This document shows positions 1-5,679 of a DNA stretch of 5,679 bases, piece after piece. The notes beneath the pieces are model-generated. The model saw only the letters and a list, made by a program, of their open reading frames with translations, was not told where the DNA came from and did not search any database. The number at the start of each line of letters is the position of its first letter. The first letter of the stretch is position 1. This stretch comes from Phycisphaeraceae bacterium (lineage in GTDB: Bacteria > Planctomycetota > Phycisphaerae > Phycisphaerales > Phycisphaeraceae). The stretch covers positions 1 to 5,679 of the forward strand of contig JADZCW010000321.1 of assembly GCA_020851395.1 (NCBI GenBank), read 5' to 3'. A program made the translations under genes and the position numbers.

Positions 1-2
1 AC

Positions 3-548
3 ATCTTCATGCATCCGGGCGACCTGATCACCTTCAAGGTGATGATCGACACCAACGGCCTGGCCGGCCCGCTCCAGGAGTTCAAGTACCAGGTCACCTA
101 CGACCGCGTCGAGCTCGAGTTCATCAATGCCAACCTCGACCCCAACGGCAAGTTCGGCACGGACGAGAACGGCAACCCCAATCCGGGCGGCAACCTGCAC
201 AATCAGACCTTCAATGTCACCCACACGGGCGGCGCGGTCCCCGCCAACACCGCCGCCTTCGTCCTCGACGAGTTCACCTTCAAGGCCCGCGCCAAGGACA
301 GCAGCGGCTTCGGCCTGGACAACAGCGGCGAACGCGACTTCTACATCAGTATCCTCAACGCCAAGATCCTCGTCGCCGGAGCACTCGTCGAGGTCAATCA
401 GCAGTTCGGCTCGCAGGAGGTCGAGGTCCAGCCCTACGTCCCGTTGCCCGCCAGCGCCTGGATGGGCCTGAGTCTGCTCGCCACCCTGGCGATCAGCCGA
501 CGCTTCATGAACGCCAAGCGGCCCGCCGTCGAGATCCCGATCGCCTGA
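3..548 (+). CDS. C-terminal part of a secreted cohesin-like protein with VPLPA/PEP-CTERM sorting tail (5' partial)
   Basis: The reading frame is open to the left edge, so the true start and any signal peptide lie outside the window. I number residues from the Met at position 9, which is probably internal. Residues 3 to about 125 resemble a cohesin-type beta-sandwich: a PGD start, alternating hydrophobic strands, a Gly-Leu-x-Gly turn, then a YD followed by VELEF. Between them lies an Asn/Gly/Asp-rich loop (about 43-65). Residues 144-151 read VPLPASAW, followed by a hydrophobic stretch (about 150-163) and Arg-Arg at 164-165. This is the layout of exosortase-processed PEP-CTERM/VPLPA proteins, which are exported and cut near the motif. 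The tail continues 14 residues past the Arg pair, longer than is common in this family. Role: probably a surface or matrix protein, possibly carbohydrate- or protein-binding. No catalytic residues are visible. The sorting tail is well supported; the cohesin-like assignment is moderate. Confidence 0.8.
   Translation: MFMHPGDLITFKVMIDTNGLAGPLQEFKYQVTYDRVELEFINANLDPNGKFGTDENGNPNPGGNLHNQTFNVTHTGGAVPANTAAFVLDEFTFKARAKDSSGFGLDNSGERDFYISILNAKILVAGALVEVNQQFGSQEVEVQPYVPLPASAWMGLSLLATLAISRRFMNAKRPAVEIPIA
438..503 (+). other. VPLPA/PEP-CTERM-type C-terminal sorting signal
   Basis: This segment of the first gene encodes VPLPASAW, a short hydrophobic helix rich in Leu, Ala and Met, then a Ser-Arg-Arg stop. 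It matches the three-part plan of exosortase substrates: motif, membrane segment, basic cluster. The presence of an exosortase elsewhere in the genome is inferred; none is encoded here. Confidence 0.78.
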
Positions 549-576
549 CCGGCTCGGACACAACCGTCACAACCTT

Positions 577-605
577 GCCGCCGACCCCTTGGCCGGCGGT
601 TTTTT
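577..605 (+). terminator. Rho-independent terminator of the cohesin-like gene
   Basis: A GC-rich hairpin lies 29 bp after the stop codon. The left arm CCGCCGACC (578-586) pairs with the right arm GGCCGGCGG (591-599), with one A-C mismatch and a four-base loop CCTT. A G at 577 can also wobble with T600. The right arm runs directly into six T residues (600-605). This is a canonical intrinsic terminator. It separates the first gene from the downstream unit. Confidence 0.88.
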
Positions 606-632
606 AGTTGGCCCTGCACAACTCACCGAGTC

Positions 633-641
633 TGCGATAAT
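633..641 (+). promoter_or_regulatory. Possible extended -10 promoter for the GH38-esterase unit
   Basis: TGCGATAAT resembles the extended -10 consensus (TGn followed by TATAAT) with one mismatch. It is an A/T-richer island in the 78 bp between the terminator and the GH38 start. No good -35 box is seen at the usual spacing: about 17 bp upstream the bases are CCTGCA. Transcription would start near 648, giving a leader of roughly 35 nt. The position after a terminator supports a promoter here, but the match itself is modest. Confidence 0.4.
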
Positions 642-683
642 CTGCCCTTCCCACACGGGGGCAACACAAGGCGATTTCCCACC

Positions 684-3347
684 ATGCCCATCGAAGAAAT
701 CCTCGTCCTGCATCACACCCACACCGACGTTGGCTACACCCACCCGCAGCCGATGTTCTGGGAGCTCTCGCGCCGCTACATCGATCAGGCCATCGACCTG
801 GCCGACCACACCGCCGATTGGCCCGCCGAGAGCCAAGCCCGCTGGACCTGCGAGGTCACCGCCCCGGTCATGCACTGGCTCGGGCATGCCCCGGCACGCC
901 AGGTCGACCGCTTTCGCGCCGCCGCCGCCCGCGGCCAGCTCAGCGTCGCCGCCCTGCCCTACAACCTCACCCCCCTCTGCTCCGCCGACGAACTCGCCCG
1001 CGGCCTCTACCCCCTCACCGAGCTGCGCGATCGCCTGGGCGTGCCCATTTCCTCGGCGATCAACCACGATGTCAACGGCCTGCCCTGGCCGGTGGCCGAC
1101 CTGCTCCTGGACGCCGGCGTGCGTGGCCTGATCATGGGCATCAACATCGGCTTCGGCGGCTACCCGTTGCACCGCCCCCTGCCCTTCCTCTGGAAGACCC
1201 CCGCCGGCCGGACCATCCCCGTGATGAGCGGCGAGCACTACGGCGCCTTCGACCGCGAGACCCGGGCCGAGCGCGGCTCGATCGACGCCATGGCCGAGGG
1301 CATCGCCAAGTATTTGCGACGCCTTGAGACCAAACGCTGGCCCTGGACCTGGGCCTACCTCACCGCCACCCACCACGGCGCCCAGGGCGACAACAACCCC
1401 CCCTTCCCGCAGATGTTCGACCTCATCCGCCAGTGGAACCGCGAGGGCCGCACGCCCCGCATCGTCACCATCACGCCCGAGATGCTCCTGCAGAAGCTCG
1501 ACTCCCTCGCCCCTGGCGAACTGGTCGAGCACGCCGGCGACTGGACCGACTACTGGAACTTCGGCTCCGGCAGCACCGCCCTGGAGGTCTCGCTCTCCCG
1601 CCGGGCCAAGGCGAGATGGCAGAGCGCCCAACTACTCCGCACGGCGAAACCGCTACACGTCTGGCCGGGACATCAGCCCTACACCGGCCACTGGCCCACG
1701 CGCGACGAAGCCAACGCCAACAGCGACCAGGCCTTCGAGCAGCTCTTGCTCTTCGACGAGCACACCTGGGGCTGCGCCAACTCCATGCACTCGCGCGTCC
1801 CGAGCGTGGTCGCTGAGCAGTGGCACTACAAGGCCAACATCGCCGCCGTCGCCCGCACCCTTACCGGCATGGTCCTCCGCGACGAACTCGAGCGCATCGC
1901 GGGCAACCCCCTCTTCGGCCGGGGCGTCAAGGGCGTTCTGTTCGTCAATCCCACGCCGATTCCCCGCAAGGAAGTCGTCCGCCTTCCCGGGGCGTGGATC
2001 AAGAACGAGTACCAGCACCTCTCGGGCACCTGCCTGGGCATCGAGTACGGCCGCGAACTCTTGACAGATGAGGGCAGCTTCCTCGCCGCCGTCGACCTGC
2101 CCGCCTTCGGCTACAAGATCGTCCCCCTGAAGGAACTCGCCGACCATCCAGCACCCGCCCCCGAGGGCTGCGCCACCGGCGATGACTACCTCGAATCGCC
2201 GGCGATGCGTCTGTCCTTTAACCCCGCCACGGGCAGGATCACCAGCCTGCTCGACAAGGCCCAGCAGTGGCAGGTCGTCGACGCCGCCGGCGAGTGGCCT
2301 TTCCTGGGCTACATGCACGAGGCGATGGAGCACACCCTCGTGGCCAAGACTGTCGCGGCCGGCAAGCGAGCCCGTGACCAGTTCTTCGACAACGCCTACG
2401 CCGACCTCGACGCCGACGTGACGAACTGGTTCACCGACTGGCCCGCCGTCCGCCAGGGCCCATCGAAACTTCTTAGCTGCAAGACGCTGATGTCCCCACG
2501 CGGCCCCAAGCTCGAACTGGCCTGGGAAGCTCCCGGCTGCGTCGAGCTTCGCCAGACCTTCATCCTCCACCCCCACCGCCCGACGGTCACGATGGAAGTG
2601 CTCATCGAGAAACAGGAATATCGCCAGCCCGAGAGCGCCTACTTCGCCCTGCCCCTGAACCTCCCTGGTTGGACCGCCCACTTCGACACCGCCGACGTCC
2701 CGGTGGAATTCGACAAAGATCAACTTCCGGGGGTCAGCCGCGACTGGGTGACCGTCGGCCAGTACGTCACCATGCACAATGGCAAGCACGCCGCCACGCT
2801 CGCCTGCCCCGACGCTCCGATGGTCCAGATCGGCGGCTTCAACTTCGGCCGCAACCGGGCCGGCAAGGTCGACCGTGACCGCTGCCTGCTCCTGGCCTGG
2901 CCGATGAACAATTACTGGTCGACCAACTTCCGCGCCTCGCAGCCGGGCGACTGCCGACTCGCCTACGAGCTGACCACGCACCGGCGTTTCGACCCCGCCG
3001 CGTCGGCCCATCTCGGCGTCGCGGCTGTCCAGCCGATCGAGGTCCATCCGATCCTCTCCGACGTGGGCGACGGCGCGGGACAACTCGCCGAAGTCCACGG
3101 CCCAGGCATTCTCACGCTCAGTGTCGCCCCCTCGCGCGATGACCGCGACATCATGCTCCGCTGCATCAACGTGACGACCCAACCGAGCAAGGCGACCATC
3201 GCACTGCCCGGCCGCGCCATCGCCGCCGCCTGGCTCTGCGACACGCTGGAGAACCCGACCACGCCCCTGGCCGTGCAAGATGCTATGGTGGAGTTCGACC
3301 TGGCGCCCCGAACCATCCAGACCATCCGGGTCAAGCTGGCCAGCTGA
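684..3347 (+). CDS. Glycoside hydrolase family 38 (alpha-mannosidase-like) enzyme
   Basis: The 887-residue protein is a retaining, zinc-dependent GH38-type glycosidase, by family knowledge acting on alpha-mannosides. The family HxHxDxGY motif is at residues 11-18; His13 and Asp15 are the expected metal ligands. Asp129 in NHDVNG is the likely nucleophile and metal ligand. GDNNPP at 235-240 (Asp236) lies where the acid/base region is expected, and DEHTWG at 358-363 supplies His360 as the candidate fourth ligand. Order: catalytic barrel about 5-290, helical middle domain about 291-390, linker strands, then a C-terminal beta-sandwich domain from about 501 (LESPAMRLSFNPATGRI) to the end. No signal peptide is visible, so it is probably cytoplasmic. 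ATG 684 places the metal motif at residue 11, as expected for an unexported member. The upstream frame is open but offers no ATG, GTG or TTG between the terminator and 684. The ribosome binding site is weak (AAGG at 668-671, 12 nt from ATG). The exact substrate is not readable; the distant motifs suggest a bacterial subgroup rather than the classical Golgi or lysosomal enzymes. Confidence 0.88.
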   Translation: MPIEEILVLHHTHTDVGYTHPQPMFWELSRRYIDQAIDLADHTADWPAESQARWTCEVTAPVMHWLGHAPARQVDRFRAAAARGQLSVAALPYNLTPLCSADELARGLYPLTELRDRLGVPISSAINHDVNGLPWPVADLLLDAGVRGLIMGINIGFGGYPLHRPLPFLWKTPAGRTIPVMSGEHYGAFDRETRAERGSIDAMAEGIAKYLRRLETKRWPWTWAYLTATHHGAQGDNNPPFPQMFDLIRQWNREGRTPRIVTITPEMLLQKLDSLAPGELVEHAGDWTDYWNFGSGSTALEVSLSRRAKARWQSAQLLRTAKPLHVWPGHQPYTGHWPTRDEANANSDQAFEQLLLFDEHTWGCANSMHSRVPSVVAEQWHYKANIAAVARTLTGMVLRDELERIAGNPLFGRGVKGVLFVNPTPIPRKEVVRLPGAWIKNEYQHLSGTCLGIEYGRELLTDEGSFLAAVDLPAFGYKIVPLKELADHPAPAPEGCATGDDYLESPAMRLSFNPATGRITSLLDKAQQWQVVDAAGEWPFLGYMHEAMEHTLVAKTVAAGKRARDQFFDNAYADLDADVTNWFTDWPAVRQGPSKLLSCKTLMSPRGPKLELAWEAPGCVELRQTFILHPHRPTVTMEVLIEKQEYRQPESAYFALPLNLPGWTAHFDTADVPVEFDKDQLPGVSRDWVTVGQYVTMHNGKHAATLACPDAPMVQIGGFNFGRNRAGKVDRDRCLLLAWPMNNYWSTNFRASQPGDCRLAYELTTHRRFDPAASAHLGVAAVQPIEVHPILSDVGDGAGQLAEVHGPGILTLSVAPSRDDRDIMLRCINVTTQPSKATIALPGRAIAAAWLCDTLENPTTPLAVQDAMVEFDLAPRTIQTIRVKLAS

Positions 3348-3380
3348 GCATCCGTTCCCATTCTCGATCTTCCGGCAAGT

Positions 3381-3391
3381 AAAGGGGAAGG
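3381..3391 (+). promoter_or_regulatory. Shine-Dalgarno site fixing the esterase start
   Basis: A purine run, AAAGGGGAAGG, lies just before ATG 3394. Its AGGGGA core ends 5 nt from the start codon. It supports starting at 3394, where a signal peptide follows at once, rather than at the in-frame ATG 3280, which lies inside the GH38 gene. No promoter-like element is visible in the 46 bp gap between the two genes, consistent with co-transcription. Confidence 0.75.
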
Positions 3392-3393
3392 CC

Positions 3394-3474
3394 ATGAGCC
3401 ATCGATTCTCACTAAGAATCCTGTGGGCGTGCCTGGGGTTGCTGCTGGCGATTCCCACACACACTTGCCACGCC
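3394..3474 (+). other. Sec-type signal peptide of the double esterase
   Basis: Residues 1-27 show a basic N-region with three Arg/His-type charges, a Leu/Ile/Ala-rich core and a polar C-region ending His-Ala before Gln-Asn. The Cys residues at 13 and 25 do not sit in a convincing lipobox, so signal peptidase I cleavage is preferred over a lipoprotein. The exact cut site is inferred. Confidence 0.75.
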
Positions 3475-5400
3475 CAGAACACCACCACGGAGTCCGCGAT
3501 GCCCAGCAATGCGGCCGACCCGCTCGCCCCTGTCTATCCCCCACCCGAGCGTCAGGTCCAACCCGCCAGCGTGCTGCCCGAAGAGGCCCAGGCCCCTCCT
3601 CTGGTTCCCGGCATCCGCCGCCTGCCCAACCTCCACTACCGCACCGCCCCGACAACGCACGGCCCGGTCGACCTCCTGATGGACGTCTACCTCCCCGAGG
3701 CCCCGCCCCCGGAAGGTGAGCAATATCCCCTGATCCTCTACATGCACGGCGGCGGCTGGAAGGAAGGCACGCGTCACCAGCCGGGCATGATCTGGCTCGT
3801 CCGGCGGGGCTATGCCGTGGCCACCATCGACTATCGCCTCAGCCACGAGGCCGTCTTCCCCGCCCAGATCCAGGATGTCCGAGCTGCCCTGCGCTGGATC
3901 CGCGCCCACGCCGACGCGTTGGGCATTGACCCCGACCGCATCGGCGCCGCGGGCGTGTCCGCCGGCGCGCACCTCGCGGCCCTCCTGGGGCTCTCCGCAG
4001 GCGTCACGGAACTCGACGATCCAGCCGATCCGAACCTCCAACAGTCCGACCATGTCGCGGCCGTCTGCGACTTCTTCGGCCCGGCGATCTTTCAGCTTTT
4101 CCTTCAGAAGGGCTACCCCGGCCCGATCACTCGCGACGCCGTTGAGAGACTCCTCGGCGGGCCGATCCCCGAGCACCTGGGCACAACCATCCAGGCCGGC
4201 CCGATCAGCTACGTCACGCCGGATGATCCTCCCTTCCTCATCGTCCATGGCGACAAAGACCCCGTCGTCCCCGTCGAACAGAGCCAACGTCTCTATGCCG
4301 CGCTGCAAGAGGCCGGCGTGCCGTCGACCTATGTCGAGATCCCCGGCGGCGGGCACGGCGACCCGGCCGATGCCTTCATCCAGAGCCGCGAGGCACGACA
4401 GCGAGTCGTCTCATTCTTCGACGCCTACCTCAAACTACACGCCGACACGCAGCCGGCGACAACGCCGACCACGCAGACCGAGCCTTACCCCTACCGCCAC
4501 GGCCGTCGCCAGCCCCTGGCCGTCGACCAGTACGACAACGCCAAGCCGCGCGTGCCCGACGGTGTGACGGTGCAGCGCAACCTCATCTACCGCACGGCCG
4601 AGACGAACCACGGCCCGGTCGATCTCTTAATGGACCTCTACCTCCCGCCGGAGTCTAGGACACAGCCCGTCCCCGTGATCCTGAACATCCACGGCGGCGG
4701 TTGGGCGCAGGGCTCGAAGTCCTACGTCATGACTCCCTGGATCACCGGCGAGGGCTACGCCTTGGCCAGCATCGAGTACCGCTTCGGCCAGGAATCTCCC
4801 TATCCCGCCCAGCTCCATGACGTCAAAGCGGCCATCCGCTGGCTGCGTACCCATGCCGAGGAGTATCACCTCGACCCCAATCGCGTCGGCGTGATCGGCG
4901 CCTCCTCCGGGGGCCATCTCGCGGCGATGCTGGGCGTAACGATCGGCATGCCTGACATGGAGGGGCAGGGCGACAACCTCGACCAGCGCAGCGACGTCCA
5001 GGCCGTGGCGGACCTCTTCGGCCCGGCCGACCTGCCCCTGTTCGACACCCTCCCGGCCGAGAAGGTCCCCCCGATGACGCGCATGTTCGTCGGCAACCTG
5101 CTCGGCGGCCCGCTGGAGCGGAATCTCAACCTGGCACGCATCGCCAGTCCGGTGACCTACGCCACCGCCAAGGCCGCTCCCTTCCTCATCGTTCACGGCG
5201 TGGACGACCCCCAGGTCGCCGTCGAGCAGAGCCGCTCCCTCTACGAAAAACTCACAGCCGCCGGCGCTACGGCCACGCTCGTCGAACTCCCCGGGGCGGG
5301 CCATGGCACGCCGCGCGAGGCCTTTGCCAGCGGCCCCGAGGCACGCCAGCGTTTACTCGAATTCTTCGATCGTTACCTCAAGACCTCGCCGCAACCTTAA
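3394..5400 (+). CDS. Secreted tandem double-domain alpha/beta-hydrolase esterase (BD-FAE/HSL-like)
   Basis: The 668-residue protein holds two complete carboxylesterase domains. Residues 1-27 form a signal peptide: basic MSHRFSLR, hydrophobic core 9-21, predicted cut after Cys-His-Ala27. A Pro-rich stretch (about 42-75) follows. Domain 1 (about 79-347) has oxyanion motif HGGGW 118-122, nucleophile Ser189 in GVSAG, Asp289 in HGDKDP and His321 in GGGHG. A Thr/Pro-rich linker (about 348-390) leads to domain 2 (about 396-663), with HGGGW 433-437, Ser504 in GASSG, Asp605 in HGVDDP and His637 in GAGHG. Both triads look intact, so both domains should be active. The motifs resemble feruloyl/acetyl-xylan-type esterases and hormone-sensitive-lipase-like enzymes, which cut acyl or feruloyl esters from glycans or small molecules. 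It acts outside the cytoplasm. It follows the GH38 gene by 46 bp and probably shares its transcript. The substrate, and whether the domains differ in specificity, cannot be read from the sequence. Confidence 0.9.
   Translation: MSHRFSLRILWACLGLLLAIPTHTCHAQNTTTESAMPSNAADPLAPVYPPPERQVQPASVLPEEAQAPPLVPGIRRLPNLHYRTAPTTHGPVDLLMDVYLPEAPPPEGEQYPLILYMHGGGWKEGTRHQPGMIWLVRRGYAVATIDYRLSHEAVFPAQIQDVRAALRWIRAHADALGIDPDRIGAAGVSAGAHLAALLGLSAGVTELDDPADPNLQQSDHVAAVCDFFGPAIFQLFLQKGYPGPITRDAVERLLGGPIPEHLGTTIQAGPISYVTPDDPPFLIVHGDKDPVVPVEQSQRLYAALQEAGVPSTYVEIPGGGHGDPADAFIQSREARQRVVSFFDAYLKLHADTQPATTPTTQTEPYPYRHGRRQPLAVDQYDNAKPRVPDGVTVQRNLIYRTAETNHGPVDLLMDLYLPPESRTQPVPVILNIHGGGWAQGSKSYVMTPWITGEGYALASIEYRFGQESPYPAQLHDVKAAIRWLRTHAEEYHLDPNRVGVIGASSGGHLAAMLGVTIGMPDMEGQGDNLDQRSDVQAVADLFGPADLPLFDTLPAEKVPPMTRMFVGNLLGGPLERNLNLARIASPVTYATAKAAPFLIVHGVDDPQVAVEQSRSLYEKLTAAGATATLVELPGAGHGTPREAFASGPEARQRLLEFFDRYLKTSPQP
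3628..5382 (+). repeat. Internal tandem duplication of an esterase domain (copies about 3628-4434 and 4579-5382)
   Basis: The two copies keep the same order of motifs at a near-constant offset of 315-317 residues: HGPVDLLMD 89/406, HGGGW 118/433, catalytic Ser 189/504, Asp 289/605, His 321/637. By eye somewhat under half of the residues are identical, with long shared blocks such as PFLIVHG, VEQS and ARQR. The DNA is still similar over the HGPVDLLMD segment (3658-3696 and 4609-4647). The divergence suggests an old duplication or fusion of related genes rather than a recent copy. Confidence 0.88.
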
Positions 5401-5405
5401 GCGCA

Positions 5406-5679
5406 TCACGCGTAACCCAGACGGTCCAGGTCGTCTTCATCCAATCCGAAGTGATGCCCGATCTCGTGCAGCAGCGTGATGCGGATCTGCTCATCAAGCT
5501 CCCGGTCGTCGTCCCCCGCGTACTCCAGGATCGGTCCCCGGAACAGATACACGTGGTCCGGCATGTCCGGCGGAGCCTCGACGCTCCGCTCGGTCAGCGG
5601 CGTGCCCCAGTGCAAGCCCAGGAGATCATCCTCCTCCGGATCGACCTCCATCTCGCGTAGAAGCTCCCCGCTCGGCCAA
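5406..5679 (-). CDS. Small zincin-type metallopeptidase, HExxH family (N-terminus beyond window)
   Basis: The C-terminal 90 or so residues are visible. The frame stays open to the right edge, reading WPSGELLRE before the Met at 5651, so that Met is probably internal and the gene starts outside the window. The protein ends with HEIGHHFGLDEDDLDRLGYA, an HExxHxxG zinc site with a downstream Asp. The preceding LLGLHWGTPLTERS and DHVYLFRGPIL segments match the compact bacterial metallopeptidase family (Zincin_1/DUF1025 type), usually about 110-140 residues. His and Glu of HEIGH plus the third His (HHFG) would bind zinc and activate water. No signal peptide can be judged. Its substrate is unknown for the family as I know it. 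It converges on the esterase gene, with stop codons 5 bp apart, and is not part of that unit. Confidence 0.85.
   Translation of the reverse strand, partial: WPSGELLREMEVDPEEDDLLGLHWGTPLTERSVEAPPDMPDHVYLFRGPILEYAGDDDRELDEQIRITLLHEIGHHFGLDEDDLDRLGYA

Noticed and set aside
9..548. Complete gene starting at the Met at position 9
   Set aside because: The frame is open to the window edge, there is no ribosome binding site room or signal peptide, and an exosortase substrate must be exported, so this Met is internal.
600..683. N-terminal extension of the GH38 protein upstream of ATG 684
   Set aside because: The frame is open, but it contains no ATG, GTG or TTG and no hydrophobic segment, and it overlaps the promoter-like region.
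567..1631. Minus-strand open frame of about 354 codons spanning the terminator and GH38 5' end
   Set aside because: Low-complexity Gly/Ala/Val composition, no family motif, and it overlaps the terminator and the GH38 catalytic motifs.
3280..3393. Upstream in-frame ATG that would lengthen the esterase by 38 residues
   Set aside because: It lies within the GH38 coding region, has no signal-peptide character, and would bury the signal peptide that begins at 3394 behind a good ribosome binding site.
3394..3474. Possible lipoprotein signal (LWAC near residue 13, or THTC near residue 25)
   Set aside because: The first Cys comes too early in the hydrophobic core, and the second lacks the small residues required before a lipobox Cys.
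1653..3509. Long open frame on the minus strand opposite the GH38 gene (about 618 codons)
   Set aside because: Its product is Gly/Val/Asp/Arg-rich with no recognisable domain. GC-rich third positions of the + strand gene keep the antisense frame open. The + strand gene has clear catalytic motifs over the same bases.
4623..5355. Rare TTA leucine codons in the second esterase domain (near 4627 and 5353) as a sign of separate origin
   Set aside because: Only two such codons, and the rest of the codon usage looks like that of the first domain; too weak to support transfer or regulation.

Overview
This is a GC-rich bacterial window with four protein-coding genes and almost no intergenic space. 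Three observations suggest a planctomycete-like bacterium, perhaps of the Phycisphaerae: an exosortase-type sorting tail of the VPLPA kind on the first protein, a secreted BD-FAE-type esterase, and a polysaccharide-processing gene set. That placement is an inference from protein style, and no phylogenetic marker is present.

Left part (1-548, + strand): the 3' end of a gene for a secreted protein with a cohesin-like beta-sandwich, ending in a VPLPA/PEP-CTERM-type anchor. Its 5' end lies outside the window. A clear intrinsic terminator (577-605) follows, then a possible extended -10 promoter (about 633-641) for the next unit.

Centre (684-5400, + strand): two genes 46 bp apart that look like one transcription unit. 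The first encodes an 887-residue glycoside hydrolase family 38 (alpha-mannosidase-like) enzyme with the zinc-site motifs in place and no visible signal peptide. The second encodes a 668-residue secreted protein made of two complete alpha/beta-hydrolase esterase domains in tandem. Each domain has its own HGGGW oxyanion motif and a full Ser-Asp-His triad. A reasonable model is that the exported double esterase removes ester groups from a glycan outside the cytoplasm and the GH38 enzyme trims mannose-type residues inside the cell. The substrate is unknown.

Right end (5406-5679, - strand): the C-terminal part of a small HExxH zincin-type metallopeptidase, convergent with the esterase gene and separated from it by only 5 bp. 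Its N-terminus lies beyond the window.

No tRNA, rRNA, CRISPR array, insertion sequence or phage gene was seen, and no stretch over 300 bases lacks a gene. The most unusual item is the single-chain double esterase next to a GH38 enzyme. I saw no evidence of a wholly new system.
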